DNA of 64,000 nucleotides from Thermohalobacter berrensis. Its GTDB lineage: Bacteria > Bacillota > Clostridia > Tissierellales > Thermohalobacteraceae. This document shows, piece by piece, positions 56,813-64,000 of this stretch; the stretch's first letter is position 1; each line of letters starts with the position of its first letter. The translations under genes were made by a program, and so were the position numbers. The notes under the pieces were generated by a model that was given only the letters and a program-made list of their open reading frames with translations, searched no databases and was not told where the DNA came from. The stretch is taken from contig NZ_MCIB01000001.1 in assembly GCF_003609645.1 (NCBI RefSeq), forward strand, positions 372,001-436,000, written 5' to 3'.

Positions 56813-57028
56813 TTACCTAAACCTAGAGATAATATTTAAAATTATTGTTAAAATTATACTTACTACTATTGAAGTTACTACTGGAAAAAAGAAAGTAAAA
56901 TTACCTTTTTGAATTACTATATCCCCTGGTAGTCTATTAAGCCCTATCTTCTGAAGTAATAAAATTAGTCCTCCAACAAATATTAAAATAAAACCAATAG
57001 AAATTATAAACCTACCAATTGAATCCAT
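56813..57028 (-). CDS. DUF2905 family membrane protein
   Basis: The 71-residue protein has two membrane helices, the first in GRFIISIGFILIFVGGLILL, then LNRLPGDIVIQKGNFTFFFP, the family's strongly conserved loop. Function is unknown. In many Firmicutes it lies next to ruvB, as here. I use the ATG at 57028, preceded by GAGGTGG; an earlier in-frame ATG sits within the ribosome site. Confidence 0.88.
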   Translation of the reverse strand: MDSIGRFIISIGFILIFVGGLILLLQKIGLNRLPGDIVIQKGNFTFFFPVVTSIVVSIILTIILNIISRFR

Positions 57029-57039
57029 ACCTACCACCT

Positions 57040-58050
57040 CTATTCATTTTTAGGTTGTATTCGAAAATGATCATAACATTTTTTCGTTACAACACGTCCC
57101 CTTGGAGTCCTGTTAATAAAACCTATCTGTAATAAGTATGGTTCATATACATCTTCTATAGTATTTCTTTCTTCCCCGGTAGATGCAGCAAGTGTATCTA
57201 ATCCTACTGGTCCTCCATTAAATTTATTTATAATTGTTAATAATAACTTTTCATCAATCTTATCAAGCCCTAATTCATCTACTTCTAGTAATTTTAAAGC
57301 ATTTTGCGCAACCTTTTTATTTATTATTCCATTTTCTACTACTTGAGCATAATCTCTAACCCTTTTTAATAATCTATTTGCAATACGTGGTGTTCCTCTA
57401 GAACGCTTTGCTACTTCTAAAGCACCATCTTCATCTATTTCTACCCCTAATATTTTGGCAGACCTCTTTACTATCTTTTTAAGGTCATCAACTGAATAAA
57501 AATCTAATTTACATATAACACCAAATCTATCCCTTAAAGGTGATGTCAATTGTCCAGCCCTTGTTGTAGCACCTATAAGGGTAAATTTTGAAAGGTCTAA
57601 TCTAATTGATTTTGCATTAGGTCCTTTACCTATAACAATATCTAAAGCAAAATCCTCCATGGCCGGGTACAATATTTCTTCTACACTTCTATTTAATCTG
57701 TGTATCTCATCTATAAAAAGTACATCATTTTCATCTAAATTTGTAAGAATTGCTGCTAAATCTCCAGGTCTATCTATTGCTGGTCCAGAAGTTATTCTAA
57801 GATTTACTCCCATTTCATTTGCGATTATTGATGCTAATGTAGTTTTACCCAGTCCTGGTGGACCATATAGAAGAACATGGTCTAAGGCTTCATTTCTATT
57901 TTTGGCAGCTTCTATAAAGATCTTCAATTTGTCTTTAATTTTATCTTGACCTATATAATCATTAATAGACTTAGGTCTTAAAGTTGTATCTATTTCTCTA
58001 TCTTCATCTTTTATTTGGCTTGATATTATTCTGCTTTCAGTTTCTTCCAT
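57040..58050 (-). CDS. ruvB: Holliday junction branch-migration ATPase RuvB
   Basis: AAA+ motor of the RuvAB branch-migration complex. The 336-residue protein has Walker [10 protein letters not shown] near residue 65, Walker [10 protein letters not shown] near 115, sensor [18 protein letters not shown] near 163, and a C-terminal winged-helix DNA-binding domain ([17 protein letters not shown]). I prefer the ATG at 58050; a TTG nine bases earlier is close to the GGAAGGG ribosome site and cannot be excluded. It follows ruvA by about 17 bases. Confidence 0.97.
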   Translation of the reverse strand: MEETESRIISSQIKDEDREIDTTLRPKSINDYIGQDKIKDKLKIFIEAAKNRNEALDHVLLYGPPGLGKTTLASIIANEMGVNLRITSGPAIDRPGDLAAILTNLDENDVLFIDEIHRLNRSVEEILYPAMEDFALDIVIGKGPNAKSIRLDLSKFTLIGATTRAGQLTSPLRDRFGVICKLDFYSVDDLKKIVKRSAKILGVEIDEDGALEVAKRSRGTPRIANRLLKRVRDYAQVVENGIINKKVAQNALKLLEVDELGLDKIDEKLLLTIINKFNGGPVGLDTLAASTGEERNTIEDVYEPYLLQIGFINRTPRGRVVTKKCYDHFRIQPKNE

Positions 58051-58067
58051 ATCTATCAATTCCCTTC

Positions 58068-58658
58068 CTATCTTTTTGATAATTCTTTTAATGCAATTTT
58101 TATTATATCTTCAGTTGTGTATCCGTCTAATTTATTTTTTGACAATACTGTATTTACTTCGTTTTTAGTATAACCAAGGGCTAAAAGTGCATTTACGGCT
58201 TCATTAAAATCATTTTTTATAGTCGGTTGTCCAAATTGAACATCCTCAACTATATTATCACTTATCTTATCTTTTAACTCAAGTATTAGTCTTTCTGCAG
58301 TTTTCTTTCCAATTCCTGGTGCCTTTGATAAGGCCTTAGTATCTTCATTTATTATAGCTATTTTTATATTAGCAGAACTCAAAGTTGATAACAATCCTAA
58401 TGCTACTTTAGGCCCAATTTTAGAAACAGTTAAGAGTAATTTAAACATGTTTAATTCATCTTTACTTAAAAATCCATATAATGTCATTTCATCTTCCCTT
58501 ACATATAAGTGGGTATATATTTTCCTATTATTATATTCATTACCTATACCGGCAATAGTATTTGTTGAAGTGTATATTTTATAACCAATATCATTATTAG
58601 CAATTACAATATAGTCTTCCCCTATCTCATCTATTGTTCCTTTAATATATTGATACAT
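58068..58658 (-). CDS. ruvA: Holliday junction branch-migration protein RuvA
   Basis: DNA-binding tetramer that holds the Holliday junction for RuvB. The 196-residue protein has the N-terminal OB-fold ([15 protein letters not shown]), two helix-hairpin-helix motifs ([17 protein letters not shown] and [22 protein letters not shown]), and a C-terminal RuvB-binding helical domain ([17 protein letters not shown]). It lies 12 bases after ruvC. Start ATG has GGAGGG upstream. Confidence 0.97.
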   Translation of the reverse strand: MYQYIKGTIDEIGEDYIVIANNDIGYKIYTSTNTIAGIGNEYNNRKIYTHLYVREDEMTLYGFLSKDELNMFKLLLTVSKIGPKVALGLLSTLSSANIKIAIINEDTKALSKAPGIGKKTAERLILELKDKISDNIVEDVQFGQPTIKNDFNEAVNALLALGYTKNEVNTVLSKNKLDGYTTEDIIKIALKELSKR

Positions 58659-58670
58659 TTTATCCCTCCG

Positions 58671-59165
58671 TTATTCCATTTTAAACATATCTTTAAATTT
58701 TCCAGAATGTGCATGACAAATAGCTACAGCTAAAGCATCTGCTACATCATCAGGTTTTGGTATTTCTTTAAGATTAAGCATCATTTTTACCATCTCCTGT
58801 ACCTGTCTTTTTTGAGCCCTTCCATAACCTACAACCCCTTGCTTTACTTGTAGAGGAGTATATTCATATATATCTATCCCATAATTTGCAGCTGCAAGTA
58901 TTTCCACTCCTCTAGCCTGTCCAATCTTTATAGCTGTTTTTACATTTTTGTTAAAAAATAGCTCTTCAATTGCAAATGCCTCTGGCTTATACTCTAAAAG
59001 AATATTATATAAATTATCATACACAATTTTTAATCGCTTAGGAAAAGGTAGTTTAGATTCAGTTGTGATAGCACCATAATCAATAACATTAAACTTATTG
59101 CCTCTATATTCTATAATACCATATCCCGTTATTGCAATACCTGGGTCTACTCCTATTATCCTCAT
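58671..59165 (-). CDS. ruvC: Holliday junction endonuclease RuvC
   Basis: The resolvase that cuts Holliday junctions. At 164 residues it is complete. The acidic catalytic residues are visible: Asp7 in [12 protein letters not shown], Glu in [10 protein letters not shown] near 67, and the C-terminal [15 protein letters not shown]. The order ruvC-ruvA-ruvB is normal. Upstream lies a BofC-like gene, as bofC does in Bacillus near ruvAB. High confidence. Confidence 0.97.
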   Translation of the reverse strand: MRIIGVDPGIAITGYGIIEYRGNKFNVIDYGAITTESKLPFPKRLKIVYDNLYNILLEYKPEAFAIEELFFNKNVKTAIKIGQARGVEILAAANYGIDIYEYTPLQVKQGVVGYGRAQKRQVQEMVKMMLNLKEIPKPDDVADALAVAICHAHSGKFKDMFKME

Positions 59166-59263
59166 AAAATCAACTCCTTATACAAACATATATTCGATAT
59201 TTTAAGTTAAATTCCTCTAGGAAATAATTGTTTTCTAAAATACACTTTATTTTATTATAATAA

Positions 59264-59297
59264 AAATGCCGAGGGCTATTAATCTCCCTCGACATTT
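59264..59297 (-). terminator. Terminator between the BofC-like gene and ruvC
   Basis: AAATGTCGAGGG pairs with CCCTCGGCATTT around a 10-base loop, followed by TTATTATAA on the minus strand. A good terminator; ruvC then needs its own promoter in 59170-59260, which I could not locate with confidence. Confidence 0.8.
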
Positions 59298-59358
59298 AGT
59301 GTTTTTCAATCATTATTCTAATAATTATATTCTTTATCTACCTTACTAATAATTTTTG

Positions 59359-59973
59359 TTAACTTATAAAATTTTCTAATATATTCCCAATTTCTTCTTT
59401 ACTATTTACTATAATTCCTTTTTTCAATTTTTCTTGGTCAACCTTTTTTAAAAGTGTAACATCTTTGTCAATTATTTGATATATAACTCTTTTCCCATTT
59501 TCATCTACTCTGTATATGGCAATCTTATTATCCTTTACTCCAATTATATAATGTTTAGGACACAGCTGCTCTTTTTTTATATCTATAACAATTTTCTTGT
59601 TAGTAAAGGTTGATATCTTCCAATAGGGATGTTCTTGTGATATATATTCTCTAAATTGAGCTTCAGTCATATTAACTAAATTTTCATCAACTTTTTTTCT
59701 TTCTTTAATTACGTCTCCACACTCGGTATAATAGGTATCATATTCAATATATGTATTAGGACTGATTATAACAGGATTTTCTTCACTTATTATCATATCC
59801 TTTACATTTTCATTTTCCTTAGGCTTATTATTATTATTCTGGTTGCTCTCACTAATCTGATTAAAGGGTTTTTCACTTATATTATCATTTTCAATAAAAT
59901 AAGTAACTAAAAATCCTATAATAAATAATACTAAACACGCAGTAAAGATGCTAAATCTGGAAATACCTCTCAT
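59359..59973 (-). CDS. BofC C-terminal-domain-like exported protein
   Basis: The 204-residue protein has an N-terminal membrane anchor (about 8-28), an Asn/Lys-rich linker, and a C-terminal domain with TYYTECGDVIKERKKVDENLVNMTEAQF that resembles BofC, a sporulation intercompartment signalling protein in Bacillus. The last part (HYIIGVKDNKIAIYRVDENGK) is also BofC-like. Location upstream of ruv genes is as in Bacillus. Function as a SpoIVB regulator is not shown by the sequence and may not apply here. Confidence 0.78.
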   Translation of the reverse strand: MRGISRFSIFTACLVLFIIGFLVTYFIENDNISEKPFNQISESNQNNNNKPKENENVKDMIISEENPVIISPNTYIEYDTYYTECGDVIKERKKVDENLVNMTEAQFREYISQEHPYWKISTFTNKKIVIDIKKEQLCPKHYIIGVKDNKIAIYRVDENGKRVIYQIIDKDVTLLKKVDQEKLKKGIIVNSKEEIGNILENFIS

Positions 59974-60048
59974 TTTTATCCCTCCTAAAACTATCTAGAG
60001 GGATATTATCTCCAATATTTATACATATTATTCATACTTATAAAGTAA

Positions 60049-60783
60049 TTAAAGATAACGTCTTAATACTTTATCGTTAATAGCATACCAGCTGGCATCC
60101 TTATATATCTTCTTTAAATTCTTAATTAACACATTAACTATTGCCTTATATATTTTATCAAGTTCGCTTTCTCTTAGAGAATAGTTTTCTTCTTTAATAG
60201 TGAAGTTATATGGAGTAAAATCCATTTTTAACTGCTTGTCAATGTATTTATCGAATTCCTTTACCTTCTTTTTTATAATTTTATTTGAAAAGGTATAAAC
60301 TAAATTCGATATGTACTTATCCTTTTTCTCTTTAGAATCAATTTCTTTCATAAATTTATCATGTAATTTATGTATTTCTTTATGATTAAAATCAAAATGA
60401 AACAAATATTTACTCTTATATAACTTCTCCAATCCTTGTATTCTCACAGCTTTTTCTTCAAGAGCATTTATCCATCTATTGTTGTAAAAACCATACTTAT
60501 ATCCTTCTAAATAGAAACATAGTTCTAATCTACTAATGTCTTCATGAATTAGTGAACTTATATTTTGTGCTATTATATCATTATTATTTTTATTTTTAAG
60601 TATATGTTTTATTTTGTTTTTAATCTTATTAGTTGATATATATCTTGGATATATATTATTTATATTTTCTTCTAAATCATATAAAGAGAGCAACATATGT
60701 ATAGAATTAATATCACTATTAAATAGAAATCTGTACTTTAACCCCTCATAAATTTCCCATAAATTAACTGGCGATGTTGTCAT
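60049..60783 (-). CDS. Hypothetical protein, charged and mainly helical (244 aa)
   Basis: I do not recognise this family. The 244-residue product has no signal peptide or membrane segment. It is rich in Lys, Asn and Ile, with a tract of polar KNKIKHILKNKNNND near residue 70, and mostly predicted helix with a repeating DFNHKEIHKLHDKF region. The ATG at 60783 has GGGAGGG 6 bases upstream; an earlier TTG in the same frame lies in the ribosome-site region. It is between the candidate small RNA and the BofC-like gene, with long AT-rich flanks. Confidence 0.7.
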   Translation of the reverse strand: MTTSPVNLWEIYEGLKYRFLFNSDINSIHMLLSLYDLEENINNIYPRYISTNKIKNKIKHILKNKNNNDIIAQNISSLIHEDISRLELCFYLEGYKYGFYNNRWINALEEKAVRIQGLEKLYKSKYLFHFDFNHKEIHKLHDKFMKEIDSKEKKDKYISNLVYTFSNKIIKKKVKEFDKYIDKQLKMDFTPYNFTIKEENYSLRESELDKIYKAIVNVLIKNLKKIYKDASWYAINDKVLRRYL

Positions 60784-60920
60784 GGGTATCCCTCCCTTTA
60801 GCAATTATTACCAAAATATTGGAGGGTTATAACATACATAATTTTATTTTCTATGATTAAAATAATTAATAGGAATTTAGATTCTTTTGGTACTCATTAA
60901 AAAGTCCCTAATTAAAAGTG

Positions 60921-61004
60921 TAAAAAATAGCCCTTATCACTCAGATAAAGGGCGATCTGTAATTGCATTTTGCTGACAGCAATTTTCTACTTTTTTCGTG
61001 ATAC
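60921..61004 (-). ncRNA. Candidate independent small RNA (about 84 nt)
   Basis: A promoter (TTGATT, 18 bases, TATACT) at 61011-61040 is followed about 58 bases downstream by a terminator (GCCCTTTATC-TGAGT-GATAAGGGC then TATTTTTT) at 60921-60953. There is no ORF between, but there is an internal AATTGC/GCAATT stem. The arrangement fits a short non-coding transcript. It does not match a riboswitch class I know. Confidence 0.6.
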
Positions 61005-61010
61005 TGTTAC

Positions 61011-61040
61011 AGTATACCACATGATTAAATATAAAATCAA
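61011..61040 (-). promoter_or_regulatory. Promoter of the candidate small RNA
   Basis: TTGATT (61035-61040) and TATACT (61011-61016) on the minus strand with an 18-base spacer; the -35 differs from consensus in the last two bases. Confidence 0.7.
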
Positions 61041-61140
61041 GGAGAAAAATAAAAATAATATCTTTTCAGCAGAAATAAGCTTATTGACCCATTCTATCTA
61101 GCTCCACATGAGTATAATATTACTAGAAAATTTAATTAGA

Positions 61141-61458
61141 TTACTTTTCTAATTTAATATTTTCAAAGCCACTTTTTTCTTTTCGCTTTGATAATCTAAC
61201 TTTATTTAACTCCTTTAGATTAATTCCTTTAGCCTTTAAAATAATATAAACTACTTCAATTAAATCAGCTAATTCTTTAACTTCTCCACTTTCAAGATAT
61301 TCATTTAGCTCTTCTTTCAACTTAATATTTAAAATTTGTAAATATAAGTCATTATCTAATATTTTATAATAGGTTTTTTCCACTTTCCTCAATAATCTCA
61401 GGTATTTTTCCCTAACCAATTTATTATACTTTATGATACAGGGATAAATTCCTTGCAT
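61141..61458 (-). pseudogene. MazG-like house-cleaning pyrophosphohydrolase with two compensating frameshifts
   Basis: The 105-residue reading resembles small nucleoside-triphosphate or phosphoribosyl-ATP-type pyrophosphohydrolases (EELNEYLESGEVKELADLIEVVYIIL and LSKRKEKSGF are typical). Between two homopolymer runs, however, the frame reads LRLLRKVEK where the family has IPEIIEES. Adding one A to the 5-A run at 61405-61409 and deleting one from the 6-A run at 61374-61379 restores REKIPEIIEESGKT. This could be a sequencing error pair or real compensating mutations. The start region also lacks a clear ribosome site. Active protein is doubtful as read. Confidence 0.75.
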
Positions 61459-61580
61459 TCTAATAATTTGCTCAATGCATTATATTTAACTTTTATATTA
61501 TCTTTTAAAGTTTATCATTTATATTTACAATTTTCTATCCTTTAAATTAATTTATTGTCAGTTAATATTACTTTAATTTT

Positions 61581-63200
61581 TTATACTTTATTAGACCATC
61601 TATCTTTATCTAGAAGTATTTCGCTACCATCTGTTATTAACTCTACAACAAAAGGTTTATCTAAATTATGTATTTTTTCTTTAATTTCTCCTAATTGTTT
61701 TATATGTGAAATTTTTACTGATTCTATTCCCATGGATTCAGCCATATCTTTAATTGATACTCTGCTAAAAATACTTTTACCTTTATGGCTTCTTCCATAT
61801 ACAAGTTTTCCTGCGTGTTCTACTAATCCAAACATTGAATTATTAACTACAAAATAAATAATTGGCATATTGTGTTCTTTTGCTGTTAACAATTCCATTC
61901 CATTCATATAAAAACTTCCATCACCTACTAGCACAGCATATTGCCTGTTTGGGTTTGCTAAATATGAACCCATAACACCTGCAATAGCTGTTCCCATAGA
62001 AGCATAATGTATACTTGTTTGAAAATCCATTTTTTCTTTCAATGGCAAGTATTTGAAGCTAAAATTCATATTTTCTCCCATATCTTGTACAAAACAAGTA
62101 TCCTCAGGTACAATATCAACTATTTTTTCCATAAAAATCCTTAATGATAATCCTGTATGATTCTTTGTATAGGGCTTGTTTATATCAGGTTTATAAAATA
62201 CATTATTCTTAGGATGAATATTTTTATTTATCTTTTTAATTGCAGCCTCTAAATCATAATATACAGGTATATCAGTTTTAAAAACTTTATTAAATTCATT
62301 TTTATCCCAATCTATATGAATAACAGTTTTATTTTCAACTAGTGTTTTTTTGTATGCTCTTGTGGACATTTGTCCTAAAGATGACCCTAATACTAACAAA
62401 CAGTCAAAATCTGTATTGTCTATATATTCTGCAGCTCCATCAGTGGTGCACCAACCATAGTTACCTAAGTTATATTCAAATTTACTTGATATTAATCCTT
62501 TCGCATTTGGAGTTGTTATAGTTGGCCATTTTAGTGTACTACTTAATTTTTTTATTTCCTCTGTTAAGCCTCTAGCACCTCTGCCAACCATAATTACCCC
62601 AGTATTCTTATTATTTATTGTATTTGTAGCTTTCTTTAAACTTTTATCGTCAAATTTAGGTTTTAATTTATCTCTATCTATCCTATCTGGTATTATTCCT
62701 TTAAACTTGGTTAATTGGACATCTGTTGGAATAGAAAGATGAACCGGTCCATGTGGCGGCGTTAAAGCTATTTTTAATGCTTTTTCAAATTCTTCCATGA
62801 CATTGTCAGGTTCAAATACAGTTTTACTATATTTTGTTATTGGCGTAGTAATATCTGTAGTTATCATTTCTTGTAATGCATTTTTGTTCATGCTCTCTCT
62901 TTTTACATAACTACTTACTATAAGTACTGGTAACTTATTTCTATATGCATCTGCTATACCATTAATAGCATTATTTACTCCCACACACCCACCTATTAAA
63001 CAAACACCTAAATCTCTTTTTAGATCTGCATATCTACCAGCAGAATAGGTGGCTGCAGCTTCATTTTTTACAACTATATAATCAATGTCTATATCATTTA
63101 AAGCATCGTTAAAACCTGAAAGCTGTCCAGTTGGAATACCGAATGCATGTCTTACTCCATTTTTATATAAGTATAGAAGAATAGCATCTGCTATTCTCAT
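61581..63200 (-). CDS. ThDP-dependent enzyme of the acetolactate synthase/decarboxylase group
   Basis: The 539-residue protein has all three domains of the ThDP family. The catalytic Glu47 is in KNEAAAT (pyrimidine-binding domain); the central domain has VGRGARG near 205 and LGSSLGQMSTRAYK; the C-terminal pyrophosphate domain has GDGSFYMNGMELLTAKEH...VVNN (GDG-N25-30-NN, Mg/ThDP binding). FAD use, as in true acetolactate synthases, is not proven, and no ilvN-type regulatory subunit lies beside it. It starts 22 bases after the GAF-like gene. The substrate is unknown; amino-acid-derived 2-oxo acids are plausible given the fermentative lifestyle. Confidence 0.83.
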   Translation of the reverse strand: MRIADAILLYLYKNGVRHAFGIPTGQLSGFNDALNDIDIDYIVVKNEAAATYSAGRYADLKRDLGVCLIGGCVGVNNAINGIADAYRNKLPVLIVSSYVKRESMNKNALQEMITTDITTPITKYSKTVFEPDNVMEEFEKALKIALTPPHGPVHLSIPTDVQLTKFKGIIPDRIDRDKLKPKFDDKSLKKATNTINNKNTGVIMVGRGARGLTEEIKKLSSTLKWPTITTPNAKGLISSKFEYNLGNYGWCTTDGAAEYIDNTDFDCLLVLGSSLGQMSTRAYKKTLVENKTVIHIDWDKNEFNKVFKTDIPVYYDLEAAIKKINKNIHPKNNVFYKPDINKPYTKNHTGLSLRIFMEKIVDIVPEDTCFVQDMGENMNFSFKYLPLKEKMDFQTSIHYASMGTAIAGVMGSYLANPNRQYAVLVGDGSFYMNGMELLTAKEHNMPIIYFVVNNSMFGLVEHAGKLVYGRSHKGKSIFSRVSIKDMAESMGIESVKISHIKQLGEIKEKIHNLDKPFVVELITDGSEILLDKDRWSNKV

Positions 63201-63222
63201 AGTTTAGTGCCTCCTTTACTTC

Positions 63223-63657
63223 CTATATTTCTAGTTCATTGCTATATTTGCTTATAATTTCTTTCAATTTCTCAATTTGTTCATCAGTCATCTTGTAAGG
63301 CTTTTTAATGTATGCTATATCTACAATCGAAACTACTTTATCATCCTTAATTACGGGAAAGAAATATATACTTGCTATACCAAGGACTTTCCATTCTATA
63401 GGAACTTCCTCTAGATTGCTTGTATCTTTAATAACACTTACCTTTTTCTCTTCTAATGTCCTTTTTATAAATTTATCATTTTCAACCTTTGACTCATATT
63501 CTTCATGGAAGTCAAACCATTCATCTGCAGATAAAAATTCTGTATTCTTTTTAATAACTGGGATTATATAACCATCTTGTATTTTTAAAAGAGCAATTTC
63601 ATCTATTTCAATTACTTGACTAATTTCATCACATAATTTATTAAATATCTCTAACAT
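63223..63657 (-). CDS. GAF-like domain protein (144 aa)
   Basis: The 144-residue soluble protein looks like a single GAF domain: a helical start, a strand pair LLKIQDGYIIPVI, then WKVLGIASIYFFPVIKDDKVVSIVDIAYI and a final helix. There is no output domain, so it may act as a sensor or an allosteric partner. It is followed by the ThDP enzyme in the same operon. The fold call is moderate; the role is inferred from context alone. Confidence 0.65.
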   Translation of the reverse strand: MLEIFNKLCDEISQVIEIDEIALLKIQDGYIIPVIKKNTEFLSADEWFDFHEEYESKVENDKFIKRTLEEKKVSVIKDTSNLEEVPIEWKVLGIASIYFFPVIKDDKVVSIVDIAYIKKPYKMTDEQIEKLKEIISKYSNELEI

Positions 63658-63707
63658 ATCTATCTCTCCTTTTTAAAATACTAAATATAGATTTAACAAT
63701 TAAAATA

Positions 63708-63753
63708 CCCTCTAAAGTAGAGTACTATTTTCCTACTTAACTACTTTAGAGGG
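63708..63753 (-). terminator. Terminator with 13-bp stem after the right-edge gene
   Basis: CCCTCTAAAGTAG and CTACTTTAGAGGG form a 13-bp stem around a 20-base loop, followed by TATTTTAATT on the minus strand. It separates the edge gene from the GAF-ThDP operon. Confidence 0.8.
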
Positions 63754-63785
63754 CTAAGTGGTAACCAAAATTTAAAATATCTATA

Positions 63786-64000
63786 TTAAAAGCCTTGTTC
63801 TTTTAACCAAGCATCTGCTTCCTTTTCATCTGTAAATGCTGTAGGAGCAAGTTTATCTTCTCTTGCTATTCTATTCATTTGCATTTTTACAACTGCACTT
63901 GATACTATAATTGCACCTGGCACCATACCATTTTTCTTACACCATTCTAGGTGTTTTTTACCTGTTTCAGTTATACTTGAAGTTTTATATTCTCTAAGAT
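63786..64000 (-). CDS. C-terminal part of an unknown protein, possibly STAS/SEC14-like (5' end off window)
   Basis: Only the last 71 residues are visible. They read ITETGKKHLEWCKKNG, VPGAIIVSSAVVKMQMNRI, and end in AFTDEKEADAWLKEQGF. The ending resembles the tail of SpoIIAA-like STAS/SEC14 domain proteins, where a final helix carries a conserved A-x-x-WL. The upstream part is not available, so the domain assignment is tentative. It is closed by a strong terminator at 63708-63753. Confidence 0.5.
   Translation of the reverse strand, partial: LREYKTSSITETGKKHLEWCKKNGMVPGAIIVSSAVVKMQMNRIAREDKLAPTAFTDEKEADAWLKEQGF

Overview
The window is a low-GC, gene-dense stretch in which every gene I can support lies on the minus strand, so transcription runs from high to low coordinates. 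The gene set points to an anaerobic, amino-acid-fermenting clostridial bacterium, most likely in or near the Tissierellales/Peptostreptococcales (inference from gene content; no rRNA is present). The evidence is a complete oxidative ornithine fermentation cluster, sporulation-type proteins (SpoIID, BofC-like), a SCIFF peptide with its radical SAM maturase, an Isc operon under an IscR regulator, and T-box control of alaS.

Layout from the right edge in transcription order. (1) 63.8-61.1 kb is an accessory patch: the tail of an unknown protein, a GAF-like protein, a ThDP-dependent enzyme, a small pyrophosphohydrolase-like gene that seems to carry two compensating frameshifts, and a probable independent small RNA with its own promoter and terminator. 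(2) 60.8-42.4 kb is the conserved clostridial housekeeping block: an unknown protein, BofC-like protein, ruvCAB, a DUF2905 protein, spoIID-like, queA, tgt, yajC, a TIGR04086 membrane protein, SCIFF and its maturase, a gamma-carbonic-anhydrase-like protein, secD, secF, a UbiB/AarF kinase, a LapA-like protein, recJ and apt. (3) 42.4-29.1 kb starts with three tandem hairpins, then the stringent-response synthetase, dtd, an MBL hydrolase, a small HTH protein, hemZ, hisS, aspS, and an operon of tcdA, an RseC-like protein, a membrane-embedded spermidine-synthase-like protein, a sugar isomerase-like protein and a CsoR-type repressor.

(4) 28.9-18 kb holds glyA, a PAS/sigma-54 activator and the ornithine cluster ord-ortA-ortB-oraS-oraE-glmL-like-orr. 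A textbook -24/-12 promoter lies just upstream of ord, which ties the activator to the cluster. Together these convert L-ornithine via D-ornithine and 2,4-diaminopentanoate to alanine and acetyl-CoA. (5) 17.9-11 kb holds a DUF4870 protein and a tight operon of threonine aldolase, RarA, a TIGR03916-type radical SAM protein, its TIGR03915 partner and an orphan molybdopterin oxidoreductase translationally coupled to that partner. (6) 10.8-8.7 kb is iscR-iscS-iscU with a strong promoter and candidate operator. (7) 8.4-1 kb holds a PRC-barrel protein, a short YtxH-like protein, an AI-2E-type transporter, the T-box leader and alaS, ireB, a large membrane protein with an alkaline-phosphatase-like domain, and an aldo/keto reductase cut by the left edge.

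I saw no mobile elements, CRISPR arrays, tRNA or rRNA genes. The items I rate most worth following are the DNA-repair/molybdoenzyme operon, the sigma-54 ornithine regulon, the small RNA near 61.0 kb, the apt-relA hairpin cluster and the compensating-frameshift gene. None of them is proven to be a new system from sequence alone.
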